This document shows, one piece after another, positions 10,936 to 22,689 of a stretch of DNA of 64,000 nt. This stretch comes from Rhyacophila brunnea (Eukaryota > Arthropoda > Insecta > Trichoptera > Rhyacophilidae). The notes beneath the pieces were generated by a model. It saw nothing but the letters and a program-made list of their open reading frames with translations. It was not told the origin of the DNA and did no database searches. The position numbers and the translations under genes are program-made. The stretch is from positions 806,001 through 870,000 of the forward strand of contig JAGYXB010000797.1 in the NCBI GenBank assembly GCA_022495005.1, read 5' to 3'. Each line of letters begins with the position of its first letter. The first letter of the stretch is position 1.

Positions 10936-13119
10936 TGTACAGTAATATAGTGACTTCCAGTTACTTCATCATAATTCAATATTCGATCTGGTATCTCTGA
11001 TCCCCATAATCGAAACAATACGCAATCATTATTTTATATAGCATATTTATATTATATATAATCTTTTGAGTACAGTCTCTTCAACGAGTCTGAAATAACA
11101 AGGAAGAATACGCGGTGATAACCTAAAAATCAATTACCATAACAATACGTACAAGAATGTGTATATTTAAATCCAGGTTACAAGCTTTTGTTAAGTTCAT
11201 CATAACATTGGATACAGCCGATCGTTGGATGTGAATAACTACACAAAATGTAAACATTTTCGTGTTGCACACACTTAAAAAGAAATGCTCTTTTGAAAAT
11301 ATTCAAAAGATAGCAATGATTTAAAAATATGACATACAGTTTTCTCCAGCCTTTGTGGATAAGTTCCGATACAATAACAGTTGTGCATTCGCATTGTGCT
11401 GAAGCTATCATTGTCCTCGTTGCATTACAATAACAAGATGGCTGCGTTTGCAGTATGGCAACATTGTAAAAAGTGGTGCATCATTATTTCTTACTCACTC
11501 GCGCGAACCGGTAGATAATATTGGTTACTTCTCTCCGAACCGTTAGTTAATATTCTTATTCATTTAAACAAAAATACAATATTATTTTTTTAACACTTCT
11601 TTATTTGAAAATACAGGCAGATCGCAATCAACGAGGGATTTGAAAAACAAGTAGGTAACAAGCCATACATAAAAAAGTAATGGGTAGATATAGATTTCTT
11701 TTACTCGACGAATAATCAACAAATTTGGGAATGTAACATTCTATATATTGAACATACATAATTTGAAAACATCTCATAACTTGGAAAAGCACATTGACAT
11801 GAATCTAGTGGTTACAGATTCAAGTCCCTTCGGGTGTCGTATTTTAAATGATATGTTTTCAAATTAATGTTAAATTAATAATCGGGTCTCCACAGCCTAC
11901 CCCCCACTCTTCGCCACTGTTAAAGTATTCATCTTGATGGATTGTCTTTTCATATACCCTTAAAATTGGAAAATAAATGTCTTATTAAGAAGTGCTAAGT
12001 TCTCTTCAAATGAAACTGCAATACGAAATTATTTGTAGTTAATCTAATCAGTCTACCAGACGTAATTTTTTGCTTCATTTTTATATTATTAGGCTCCATT
12101 TACATAAAATGAGCTTTTCTTTGACAACTACTGCTGTCGACGGGGAGAAAATAATGTGTGATTTGAGAATCAGACATCATTTTATAATATCGAAAAGACA
12201 ATCGCATATTTAACTTTGATTTAGTAAAATTGATCATACAAATAGCGAACCGGTTGTTTTTCAGAATTTATCAAAGGGACATCAACATCACAGCAAAAAG
12301 CATCAAAACGTTGCATCGTAGTACCAACCACATTCATATATCATATTTTCCAACTATCACCGTACCGAAATAATACTTCGTCTTGCACGAACAAGCAGAT
12401 GGGAAAACCAAAGTGGGAAAAGTGTTGATGGAAAATACCGGACCCGGAACAATAAAAACAAAGTACACGTCCGGTTTAAACGGAAATATCAAATAATGAT
12501 AATACAAGCTTTTAAATTGCGGTGACCAGTTTTAGATAGAAGTAAAAAATATTATTATGTATTTAAATACAACAAAAAAATGCATTCAAATACACGTTTA
12601 ACTATATTTAAATCCCAAATATGCACAAATATAACTATGAATATATAATGAAACGTCTTTAACTTAAAATTGTTTTTATTTTAGTCCTAATCGTGCTTCA
12701 ATATTATGGTCACAATATTATAAAACAAATTATTATAATTGTTGTATTTTATAACAGTTCTCCTTAATTCTTTAGTGTGGCTGACGCCTTCTCTCTGTTT
12801 TACTCTATCCTTTTTAAAAAATAATGTTATGAAAGTAGGTACCATGTAAGATTATTATTAAATACTAATATCTCATTAATTAACTCCATTAATTATTTTT
12901 CAATATATGACCAGTTTTCTTAAAATTGACGATTTACACCTCTCGAGTGTAGTATTTTTATTGTTTATAAAGAATAATTACCTATTATTAGGTTTGACGA
13001 TTCATTATAATAATATGCTATCCAGTGTATTGTTATTAATAAGATAGGGTTTTCACTAATTAGGTTTTTTACTGACACTTCAACTATTCATAATTTGTTT
13101 GTTGTATTTATTCTTTTTT
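10936..13119. other. AT-rich, no gene recognised
   Basis: Only the family X fragment at 11886-11922 is identifiable. The 77-codon minus frame at 11178-11411 shows no domain. Confidence 0.5.
11886..11922 (+). mobile_element. Family X terminal fragment
   Basis: CACAGCCTACCCCCCACTCT, then TCGCCACTG, matches the family X end only. A short piece with no body. Confidence 0.45.
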
Positions 13120-13390
13120 TTGTAACCTCTGACTAGATAGATAGGTAATGGAGTTTTTACCTACTCTATTGTATTGATTTACTATATAAGGTAGAGTTAA
13201 GAGTGTTCGTTGTCAGTGTGTGTTTGACTTTGGTGAGTGTACACGACGCCTGAAGATGCCGAAAAGCGAAACCCGGGTTGCGAGAAACGACTTAAATGGA
13301 ATAGTACAGAGCTTGAATCCATTAGAATTTAAATTCAAATTCCATCAAGTACCTTCGGTCGGAAGTATTAATACTCTATCTCTACGTTTA
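13120..13390 (+). mobile_element. Family B repeat with hammerhead-like motif
   Basis: Aligns with 25370-25580 over TAGGTAATGGAGTTTTTACC, TCGTTGTCAGTGT, GGTGAGTGTACACG and CCTGAAGATGCCGAAAAGCG. The last part has the CTGANGA...GAAAC arrangement of a hammerhead ribozyme core. Its 3' half (ATGGAATAGTACAGAGC, CCATCAAGTACCTTCGGTCG) recurs at 4258-4400. Confidence 0.6.
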
Positions 13391-13536
13391 CGTGAGTGTT
13401 TTTTCTCATCTAAAACCTTTTCTTCTGGTCTTTCAGACCTAATTCTTTGTATGTGACCTGATGTATCAGCCTGGCTTCGTTTTCTGACTTTTCCTAGCAC
13501 GCCATCGTGCAAGAATGTAATTGTAAGAATGTTTTT

Positions 13537-14045
13537 CAAAAAGATTTTTTCTATTGGTTATAATATATTTTCTCAGAAGTGTTTTTCAAAATTATGTATG
13601 TTCAATAATTAGAATGGTGCATTCTTAAATCTTGCGAATTATTCGTTGAATAAAAGAAATGGTTAATTAAAAATTATTAGCAAGTTCAAGTAAGTTACAT
13701 CATAAAAATATTGGAGAAATCCGTGACGTCGGTTAGTAATTGAAGTAGTAGGTACCTACTTTGATTTAATAAACAAAAACCGATTGTCAAAGTAGCTTGA
13801 TTTAGAAGGTATTAAAAAGGCCAATAGTTAAAATTTGTCGCAATTACTATGTCGCCTTGTAGCGTAGAGGATAATGCGCGAACGGGGCCAGCCGGGTGGC
13901 TTACTTTTTTCAACAAGATTTTTTCTATTGGTTATAATATATTTTCTCAGAAGTGTTTTTCAAAATTATTTATGTTCAATAATTAGAATGGTACATTCTT
14001 AAACCTTGTGAATTATTATTCGTTGAATAAAAGAAATAGTTAATA
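13537..14045 (+). mobile_element. Family C element: direct repeats around a tRNA-like centre
   Basis: A ~135-bp block (TTTTTTCTATTGGTTATAAT through GAATTATTCGTTGAATAAAA) occurs at 13537-13677 and again, in the same direction, at 13912-14045. Between them is a ~235-bp middle ending in a tRNA-like stretch (TAGCGTAGAGGATAATGCGC, an A-box). It could be a tandem SINE dimer or a miniature LTR-type element. Confidence 0.65.
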
Positions 14046-14304
14046 GATAGATATGTTCACTTCGATTTATCTGCTCCCTCTCTTTTTCAATCTCTTCAAA
14101 TATACCGTGTATCACCAATCACTAAAATCACCATTATACATTTCCGTCATTCTATCACAAATTAATAATTGTAATGTCGTTTGATACTTTATAACATATA
14201 CTCGATATGCTAGTATAGCACAGTAGGCATCTGTCAAACTATTATGAGAGTATCTTATCATTTGTTTTCTTTTACGACCCAAATCAAATAAAAGATTGCT
14301 TTAT

Positions 14305-14791
14305 TACCACGTTTTTATTAGCTCGTGTTCTTGTTTGTCCGGTACAGATTTTTTCTTGTGCAGTACAAATTTTTTCTTGTGTCTTTTTAATTTTAGATTT
14401 TTAACTAACTTTCCGACTAGCTAGACATTTTAAACTTTTATAATATATCAGAACACGACGACAATGCATTATTTTAATACTTTTCGCCATCTTTAAGCAG
14501 AATTGAATTCAGTTAATTCTGTTTTGTATGTTTCGGAAAAAAAATGTTAAAAGTAATATTTACTATTCACTATTATTGGTTGCAAAGTGGGTCCTAGCAA
14601 CTAAATTATTAATATATACGTGCGTTACTATGGAAATCAATATGAAATGTCAAAATTACATTTCTGTATTCTATAATATTTATTCAGTATTTCTATCAAG
14701 TACAATAAATACATAGAATTGTCAAATTTATATGATTCAACAGACAATTTAAAAACGTGGTATATAAAAAGTTCTTTTCATCTTGTAATTA
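14305..14791 (-). mobile_element. Family A MITE
   Basis: Terminal inverted repeats TACCACGTTTTT (14305-14316) and AAAAACGTGGTA (14751-14762), plus the conserved outer stretch that reads ACAAGAT on the complement. Opposite orientation to the copies at 29.6, 33.6, 36.6 and 53.0 kb. Confidence 0.8.
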
Positions 14792-14976
14792 TTTTTGTAT
14801 CAGTGTATTTTTCTTATTTAGAATTATTTGCGTTCGTGTATCTTTTCTTTCACCTTACTCTATGTATCCTTAGTAATCCTTACTAATGCGCGATAATAGT
14901 ATTTGCTATATTTATTACACAAATAATACACACTCTGATAAAAGAGAGTTTCATACTTGTTGTCACCTTACAACAC

Positions 14977-15201
14977 TGCGGGCATGACCACCAAGATGTT
15001 GAACACATCCTCTGGGATTGCCCGCTTATGGAATTCGAACGAGCGGAGCTGTTTGCCAGGGTCCGTCCTCACACGGGCCCAATTGGTCATGGAAATCTGG
15101 TAGCAACCGAGGCCAACTTTGCGGCATTTGAGAAATTTGCAGCGTCGTATGGGGAGCGGGATAGTCCCGACTCTTCTGTAGACATCCATTTCAATTCGTG
15201 A
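14977..15201 (+). pseudogene. C-terminal fossil of a LINE reverse transcriptase protein
   Basis: 74 codons and a stop. Starts CGHDHQDVEHILWDCP, the Cys/His motif at the C-terminus of R1/I/LOA-like ORF2 proteins; the first Cys of the motif appears lost to a frameshift just upstream. The rest (residues 17-74) is acidic and aromatic, then TGA at 15199-15201. The rest of the ORF is missing (5' truncation is usual for LINEs). The downstream 3' UTR is shared with the TTAGG-tailed pieces at the left edge. Confidence 0.72.
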
Positions 15202-15459
15202 CACTCAGTATGCGGGTACACAAAGCGCTTAACGTCAGCGGACAGCAGAGCCAGTCCAAAAACAAACATTTTCTTTCTTAACTTTCTTCTTTAAGCACTA
15301 CGGTGCATGGTTGCAGCATCAGTCCCGTGCGGCTCCGTCTCGGGACGGAATGAGCACTTAAAATCACTTCTTTCAGACACGTTTAAAGCGTCATAGAAAG
15401 CGGCCGTGCATATCCACGGTTGTGCATATATGACGGGTGGTGGTGGGCACTTTAACGTA
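15202..15459 (+). mobile_element. 3' UTR of the same LINE (family M)
   Basis: From 15318 it matches the complement of 455-618: ATCAGTCCCGTGCGGCTCC, CGGGACGGAATGAGCACTTA, GGCCGTGCATATCCACGG, TGACGGGTGGTGGTGGG. Identity ends at TTTAACGTA (15459), before the TTAGG-tailed part. Confidence 0.7.
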
Positions 15460-16625
15460 TCTTCAATTTGTGTAGATATTGTATTCTACCAATATTATTA
15501 TTAAATTTAACTAATTAAATGATCGTAAATAAAATATTATTTCTAAGTACAAAGCAATGACGTCTCGTCGGGGTAAACAGACCCATACATTGCTTATAGG
15601 CGGTAGATAAAGGAAGAAAAAATATAACAATACAAATATTTTCTCCTGCGGCATTATTGCCAAATCTTCAATGGATGTACGTCAGATATTTTTTATCAAA
15701 AATATCGAACACATTTTGATATTTTTGGAAAATTATGGAGCTTACCGGTACGTAATTTAGGTATATGTTGAGCGCTGAATGGGTATGTCAATAATAAGTC
15801 AACGCTCAAAATGGAAAATTTTACGAACCGGAGCGCTCGATAATTTTACGAAAACATTCATATTAAATATATAAATACATAGTTATATAATTTCGTGTAT
15901 ATTTAATAAAAGTATTATGTTAGATTTTTGTTATATGGCTTATCTACCTCAGACGGTCAAATTAATTTTTCCACAAGACGGAGCAATAATTTTGGAAATT
16001 TTATGAACCGGAACGGCACTCCGGTGCGCTCCGATCCATTTCGAGCCCTGTAATAAGTGACAATATTATACTAAATACAACGCAACTAAATAATGTTATG
16101 GTATACTTAATGATTGAGTAAAAAAATTGTACTAATTATATTTAAATTAAGAACACTGTTATATTAACGATCTCCTAAACCAGCAACGTTGAAAATGTAT
16201 TCGAAAAAGCTTCCGAAAGCTAAGCTAACCCATAGACAAGGCACGACGGGCCGGCAGGTAATGAATGCCTGAACTACAGCTGTGAGTACCTACTAGCTTT
16301 GTTTAAAACGCTGGCCAATTAATTATTCAAGAGGCAAGGTGAAACACGGCGAAGGTGGACGAAAAGCTCTTTTACGCACTGCATAATACAGAACAAAAAT
16401 GTAATAAATCCCTATCTAAGAAGCTACGTTATCACCGTGTTCTCTTCTCACCTTGTGCCTACAATGGCTGAATAGAGCGGTTACATGTGAAGCTACGGGT
16501 TGCGGTTTCTATCCCGCATTTTTTAAAATTTGTATTTGATACAGTGTGTCTTAATCAGTAAAGGCAAGAATTACTGACCCTTCGATCGCGTGATGTATTA
16601 TGATCTATCACAATATATACTCATA
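15460..16625. other. Non-coding, possible hAT remnant
   Basis: Contains the hAT-like end at 16028-16052 and a B-box-like GCGGTTTCTATCCCGC near 16500. 16200-16330 is GC-richer with no identifiable content. Confidence 0.4.
16028..16052 (-). mobile_element. hAT-like terminus
   Basis: On the complement: CAGGGCTCGAAATGGATCGG, a typical hAT end. The DNA at 15700-16028 repeats TGGAAAATT-type and CCGGAGCGCTC-type phrases, but the opposite end was not located. Confidence 0.4.
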
Positions 16626-16825
16626 AGGCGGCTCTCGAGGTACAGTGCATAAGGCGCTTGCCTTCCACCCGAGAATTCTGGGTTCGATTCCCGGTCAGGA
16701 CACAATATTTATGTGTTTTTCTCAAAGCCTGGGTATTTGTGATTGTTCAAAATTACTAACAACCACCTTGTACGAAAAAGCAAGGACATGGTTAATAATA
16801 ATTCAAAAAATATATATATATACTA
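16626..16825 (+). mobile_element. tRNA-derived SINE (family D)
   Basis: A tRNA-like head with A-box GGTACAGTGCATAAGGCGC and B-box GGGTTCGATTCCC (pol III promoter), then the family body (TTTCTCAAAGCCTGGGTATT), ending in a (TA)n tail. It is not a working tRNA gene: the acceptor arm does not pair. Confidence 0.78.
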
Positions 16826-16839
16826 ATAGGAATCGAGCA

Positions 16840-17160
16840 CTGGAGCAGAGAACTAATAATAAATAGAATTCCGATAGGCTATATTTTCAATACGCTATAT
16901 TTTGATGCAGTGCTTTAAGGGTGTGAGTATCCTACGAAAATAAAACACGCATTATGCACGTGCAATAGTGTGTGTAATACACCAATATTAAATGAGCGTC
17001 AATGCATAAACCGAGAGCAGTTGTCTGTATTCGACGAATGACGTATTCTTGACACGTGTTTAAGTTTATCCCAGATTCTTCCTTACTCGATATCGGTTAC
17101 CTGCCACTTCTTACCCGTTAGGTATTTCAGCTCCTATTATTTCCTATTAGTTCCCTGAAA
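16840..17160 (+). mobile_element. Family I repeat (~310 bp)
   Basis: One of four copies. Shared blocks: AATAGAATTCCGATAG, TGCACGTGCAATAGTGTGTG, CATAAACCGAGAGCAGTT, TATTCTTGACACGTGTTTAA and GGTATTTCAG. No tRNA-like promoter or inverted ends seen; class unknown. Confidence 0.7.
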
Positions 17161-19015
17161 TCGAGTAATTAAAATGTAAAAATCATCTTTATTCAGTTTT
17201 AATATGATTATGTTTTATTAAAATTTCTATTGTAGTTAAAGCAAACATCTTAACAAATCTATTTTACCAAAATAATTGAATTGAAAATACTGTACTTAAA
17301 ATGCTATTTTTTTAGTAATCCCCATATTCGACTCATTTTTTTGTTAAAACTAAAAAACGTTTTCTTTTTAATAAAAAAATAGCATAAAAAAGTATCTACT
17401 AATGTAAAAAAAACTCATAGCAAATCATTATATAAATTCAATATAATAATATGGTTAATTTTGTCAAATTAATCCATTACTGACATCCACTATATTTATT
17501 ATTACGTGCTTTGTTTATATAACAAACGTTATCAAACATATTTTGAGACTTTTGTCATTGTATAATAAGCATCATTAAGTATAATTTCAAGATAGATATA
17601 CAGTTATTACATTTTATAAGCTTGCTAATCATAACTATTTACAAAATGATAATATATTATGATAAGGTTTACAAAATTTTACAATATTTTTATATTAAAC
17701 CAATTCAGGTTTTAATGAAAAATATCAATTGTTCACTCTAGTGAGTGCCTCATTATATTCAGGACGTGGCACAAAAAAGGTAAACAATTAAAAAAGCAGA
17801 TAGTGAAATAAAATGTCGTTGATATCATTAAAATTAATAAAAAAATATACATTTAAAAACAATCGTAAAATACAAAAATGGCGGCTAATAGGACTCGACT
17901 TTGGAATCAACCTTCAGTTTCATTCTATTTATATCACAAATGGAGCTGTATTTTTATTTCATGGATATACTTAAAAAAAGTAAAAATAGAGGTTACCGAC
18001 ATTCAAACTAAAACAGCCTTCCGCATATTTTTCACATTATCACATACATATTCATACGTGACAAAGGATTAAATAAAACAGATAACTGCTTTATATGAAA
18101 AGTTATAAGCTTTATATTCCTAAAACTGGATTACATACAAGGATATAACAGTGATTCCAATTTTGAAAAATATGACAGATAAAAGATTTTTAAAACAAAT
18201 GAATACGAGTGTTAATGTCATTAGTTACGAATTCAATAAAATTATACTTGTCAATTATGTTGGTAATGGTTCCTTAAAATAATGGGGAACTATTTATTTT
18301 GCAAACGCACGAAGATGTTTGGGCTTGCCTTTTAGAAGTATATTTCTAACACCTTTCTTTTAGTAATTAGAATTCATGCAACTGGAAGGTCATGAGTCAT
18401 ATTATGAACGACCAAGGCTTTCCACGCCTCTCGATCTCCTGTTACTCTCAGGTCAGACCAAAGGTTGCTTCCCTTGCTAAGTTGCTCAGCGTCAACGCTC
18501 CTCATCTGCTTTGCTTTACATTGAGGCTACCCAAAACCAGCAGTCTCTCCAAGTTATCTGGTCTGCGCAGAATTCATCTCAGATAATATGTTATCGAAAA
18601 CCGTTCTTTTGACTGATTTGTCATGTGCTCATGTTTCCAACCACATCCTTGGAAAATGTCAAAAAATTGTACGGAAAGAGAAGAGTTTAACTAGCTATTG
18701 AGAACATCTGCCTATGTATAGCATTTAGAAAATTTGCGATGTCAAACTGTCATCGTGAAGATCTTTTTACTTAGATTGTTTTCCTCTATGTGCCCTTTTC
18801 TAATGGGTACTTTTAACTAAAAGTAATGTTAATTCAGTCAAAGCCCATTTGAGTGCACAGTAATCTCAGTCTTGGATAACTGAGACATTTTGAGTCAAAA
18901 AAAATACTAGTGCTTCACATCTAAACTAAGCATTCGGTGCTAAAATGACACATTTCGAAGTCATCAATAAAATTATCTTCCGCTACTTTGACTCAATTTT
19001 TACAACGTTTTTTTT
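17161..19015. other. AT-rich, one LINE tail fossil
   Basis: Apart from 18374-18454 I recognise nothing. 18722-18765 resembles 8600-8650. Confidence 0.45.
18374..18454 (-). pseudogene. C-terminal tail of a second type of LINE protein
   Basis: 26 codons and a stop: DLRVTGDREAWKALV, then HNMTHDLP. The WKALV/TGDR pattern resembles the extreme C-terminus of RTE- or related reverse-transcriptase proteins. Nothing coding could be followed upstream. Confidence 0.45.
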
Positions 19016-19160
19016 GGGTCTAGGACGATTTGGCACCCCGAACTGGCCTCCGGTAATTGGCCGCCGGTACAATCGGACGCCGGCCCAATTGGACGCCGAC
19101 CCAATTCGACGCCGACCCAATTGGCCTCCGGGAGGATTGGACGCCGCACAGTTGAATTAA
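19016..19160 (+). mobile_element. Family J terminus with expanded 16-bp repeats
   Basis: Begins GGGTCTAGGACGATTTGGC, the same terminus as the inverted right end of the element at 29468-30334. It then runs into a tandem array of 16-bp units (see next entry). The other end was not found; a family A element lies about 350 bases downstream. Confidence 0.6.
19052..19145 (+). repeat. 16-bp tandem repeat (CCCAATTGGACGCCGA type)
   Basis: Six units of 14-16 bp at 19052, 19066, 19082, 19098, 19114 and 19130, each ending in GCC or TCC and containing AATTGG or a variant. It looks like an expansion of the subterminal region of the family J element. Confidence 0.85.
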
Positions 19161-19499
19161 ATGCGCAAAGGAATAGACGTACGTTACGATTTGCTGGAGT
19201 AAGTAAGCAAGTCAGTTTAATATGCTTCTATCTTCTCAGTAGTTGTACCTTATACATTTCGCGCTTGACACATTTTTAATATAGATTGAGAATAATTATT
19301 ATGCCTTATGATGTTTATTAAAAGAAAATAATTCTTCCCTCGATAAAACTTAAAGATGTGCATAATCAAGTAATTTATTGTCTATACATGGGTACTTATT
19401 TATATTTACAACAATTAATATTAAAAATAATGTTAGATGTTAGAATGAAAATTACATTATATTTCAGCGTTTTATCGACTTAATATTATAATAAAGCTT
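19161..19499. other. AT-rich spacer between family J terminus and family A
   Basis: TAGATTGAGAATAATTATTATG near 19280 recalls 29610-29625 inside the family J element, so this may be its eroded body. Confidence 0.35.
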
Positions 19500-20000
19500 A
19501 AACATGTATATTACGGAACACGATGCCAATGCATTTTTTAATACTTTTAGCCATCTTTAAGTAGAATTGAATTCATTTTCAGTTTATTCTGTTTTTTATG
19601 AAAAGTTATTTCGATACCATTATTGGTTGCTAGGGGGTCCTAGCAACTAAATTATTAAATAATATATACGTGCGTTACTACGTTATACTGTGATGCCAAT
19701 GCATTTTTTAATACTTTTAGCCATCTTTAAGTAGAATTGAATTCATTTTCAGTTTATTCTGTTTTTTATGAAAAGTTATTTCGATACCATTATTGGTTGC
19801 TAGGGAGTCCTAGCAACTAAATTATTAAATAATTTATACGTGCGTTACTACGGAAATCAATATGAAATGACATTTCATTATTCAGTATTTCAATCAAGTA
19901 CAATTTTTTTTATCGTTTAAGCTAGTCAAGTCAAGTTTATATGATCCAACAGAAAATTTAAAAACGTTGAATATAAAAAGTTCTTTTTATCTTGTAATTA
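19500..20000 (-). mobile_element. Family A MITE with internal tandem duplication
   Basis: Same orientation as the 14.3 kb copy. The left end is truncated. A 159-bp internal segment is present twice (19522-19680 and 19692-19850), separated by 11 bases and differing at about two positions. Confidence 0.8.
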
Positions 20001-20470
20001 TTATATAAACTAAAAACATATTTTTAACAATCAGCGAAGTAATGTAGTATTTATTATACACATCGCATAAATTACTCAATTGCAATTCAACCTTTGATAA
20101 AAATAATTGAACTGTATTGTGTCACATTTGAGTGAACCAGATAGAAGTGAATACATCAGTCGCAGAAAAACATTCTCCCTTACTTGCGCTTACACCTGAA
20201 GCTACAACGAGATCAAAGAGCGAATATCAAAATTATTCCTCTCGGGGCTTGAATAATGTATCGAGGCCTGCCAACCTCACGGCATAAGGCAACGCATTGC
20301 GCTGAACTTGGCAATGTTTACATTATGAAAGTCGGCTGACCAACCTGACGAAAAAAAAAATACTAAAAGCAATCTTTGACATTTTGTTTTAAAATTAATA
20401 CATCCATTTTCAAAGTAAAATTTGTCAAGTAGGTATATTCCATTTTCAAAAGATTTAAGTTGTGACTATA
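20001..20470. other. No feature recognised
   Basis: 20190-20340 is less AT-rich (CTCGGGGCTTGAATAATG) but has no frame, promoter or repeat partner that I can see. Confidence 0.45.
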
Positions 20471-20942
20471 TTGAGATGCATGTCGCGTACTATCACGCTT
20501 TCATGGCGACAACTTAATCGTCATTTTGCAGAATATTTTGAACGAACACGATCACTGTAAATTCAACAATATTTTTAACAAAACCCAATCCGCAGACCAT
20601 AGACAACATTCTTATAGAAAATACATAGAGCCAACCGCTGAAAACAAAAAACACGTGGTTTTTACATGATTCGAATATGTGTAAGCATACGTAAAATGAT
20701 AAAAAACGTTCATTGAGTCATGCAGGTGTCGAAGCAGTACAGTACAATGTGAGGTGACCTCATTGCTGTTCTGGTTATTTCGGCAGATTTTGCCAACTGA
20801 TAATTTTCGTTTAAAGGTTCAAAATGTGCTACGTAATAGGAGCATCAGTCTGATAACACTTTAAACACCAAGAAAAACGACATAACATTCCTTTTTCCCG
20901 TAGCGGCAGCTTACTATGACGTTACGTGATAATACGCGACAT
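20471..20942 (+). mobile_element. Family F non-autonomous element, shorter copy
   Basis: Same motif order as 9501-10115 but lacking about 130 bases after the first block. Ends CCCGTAGCGGCAGCTTACTA then GACGTTACGTGA. Confidence 0.65.
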
Positions 20943-21515
20943 CCACTATAATATATTTTGCGCTTTAGTGTTTACTTGATAAATATTTTATGAAATAAGT
21001 TTATTTCTTAGTATTTATCACATGATGGCCACGACGGTTGAGCTGATCTCGGGCTCGAACCCCGAGTCTAGAAAATTCACAATACATTTCATACAAGTTT
21101 CATACAATTTCATTAAAGTCTAAAATTTTGATAATACAGCCGTGTCAATCGTGTTATCTTCGAAATCGAACATCTTTAAAAAAAAAAAAAAAACCACATA
21201 TAAATTTTTACGATACCGTGTATCTTTTCTGATTTTTTATTCTTATTACAATTTTTTCACAGTTTTCACATGACAGAAATATGTTGTACCTACTAAAAAA
21301 AATAACAAACAACTTCCTTTTATAATTTCTATTTCTTTCTTTTTTCTACAATTTATAATTTACTCCACGTCTGATTTCATCTTTCATCTTCAAAAGAAGT
21401 TATGTTTGTTTTTCTTAAGTAAATTTCCATTGTTCCCATTGAAATTTTCCACAAAATTTACAAGCCATCCCTTTCTTATATTATTATACAGCTCTTTTTC
21501 TCCACCCCCTTCATG
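20943..21515. other. AT-rich, one T-arm-like hairpin
   Basis: Contains the B-box-like hairpin at 21018-21076 and an A run at 21178-21193. Confidence 0.45.
21018..21076 (+). mobile_element. tRNA-like B-box hairpin
   Basis: CTCGGGCTCGAACCCCGAG is a perfect T-arm. The upstream half is not tRNA-like enough for a gene. Confidence 0.35.
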
Positions 21516-21720
21516 CCCTGGCAGCCCTCGTGGTCTAGTACGTAATATACTGAGCTTTCATTCGAAAGCTCCAGGTTCGATCCTGGTGAGGTCACAATAT
21601 ATTTATGTGGTTTTCTCAAAGCCTGCGTGTTTATGTAATCGTTTTGCTTCTACTATTCCACTTTTGTTTTACTACATTACCGTCATTGGCCTGTTGTAGT
21701 ATTAAAAAAATATATATATT
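21516..21720 (+). mobile_element. tRNA-derived SINE (family D)
   Basis: Head with A-box TGGTCTAGTACGTAATA, a perfect anticodon-type hairpin (GAGCTTT/AAAGCTC) and B-box GGTTCGATCCTGG. The body has TTTCTCAAAGCCTGCGTGTT and GGCCTGTTGTAG, then a (TA)n tail. Confidence 0.8.
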
Positions 21721-22689
21721 GCAAATATATTTTGATTATTAATTTAAAGTAAGTTGTGTACTAAAGGGAAGACTTTTCATACATAATATCATGGGGTTGC
21801 CGCCAAAAGTTGATAATTTAGGTATTTAAAGAAAACAGTGGATTATGTGTCTATATATAAATATGATAAAAATCCAGGCCATCTGATAATTATATAGAAC
21901 ATGCACATAAAGCACAAAGAAATCAGCATTATGCCTGATTTTATTGGGGCATGTCAGGCTTTCAGATGGCAATTACTTCATAACATGATTTCGAGTCTTA
22001 CCAACTTTTGGCAGTATTAATGAGATATGTATTATATAATATAACCATCTTGGTAATTTGTAGTAAGTATCTAAATACCAATTAATAATATGATTATGTA
22101 CTTCCATCTGCACAGAAAGAACACTTTCGGGTAAACACGATTTTTAATTGTTCAAAAATTGATATATATACAGATCTAACTGATTAATCAAAAGCTTTCA
22201 CCATTGTGAGGAAATCAAAGTAAAAAAATACTAGACTAGAATGATGTTTATATGAAAAAGCTTATCAAAATCTTTTATAAGTATTATACGAGTAAATAAT
22301 GAAAAAAATATATGAAAATAATGTTTTTGATACTTATGCTTGGTTATTATAAATATATCTGACATTAAATTGAATACATTTGCTCTAGCAACTTTCACCG
22401 TTTAATACAATCTTTTTTGGTAAGTACAGGAATACCCTACACGCCAAAAAATAACAACACAATCACGTGTGACTCCGGGGAAATGGGTGTAGGGGTTTTG
22501 GGTCGCAATGTATACTTGATTCTGGACCTTTTACGGGGCGCCACAACAGCTGGTCCTCTGAAAGATTTTCCTGCATCGCAGCATATATCATTTTCCCGCA
22601 GTGAGACATTCATCCAATCTTTGTAGTGTACTTGTACTTTTGTATTCGCCCACTACGGACATTTTACTTTATGAAAAGAAAAATAATTC
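21721..22689. other. AT-rich, no gene recognised
   Basis: No named feature. The 69-codon frame at 22417-22626 has no recognisable domain. Confidence 0.5.

Noticed and set aside
16626..16705. Possible tRNA gene
   Set aside because: A- and B-boxes are good but the acceptor stem does not pair and a SINE body follows, as at 21516.
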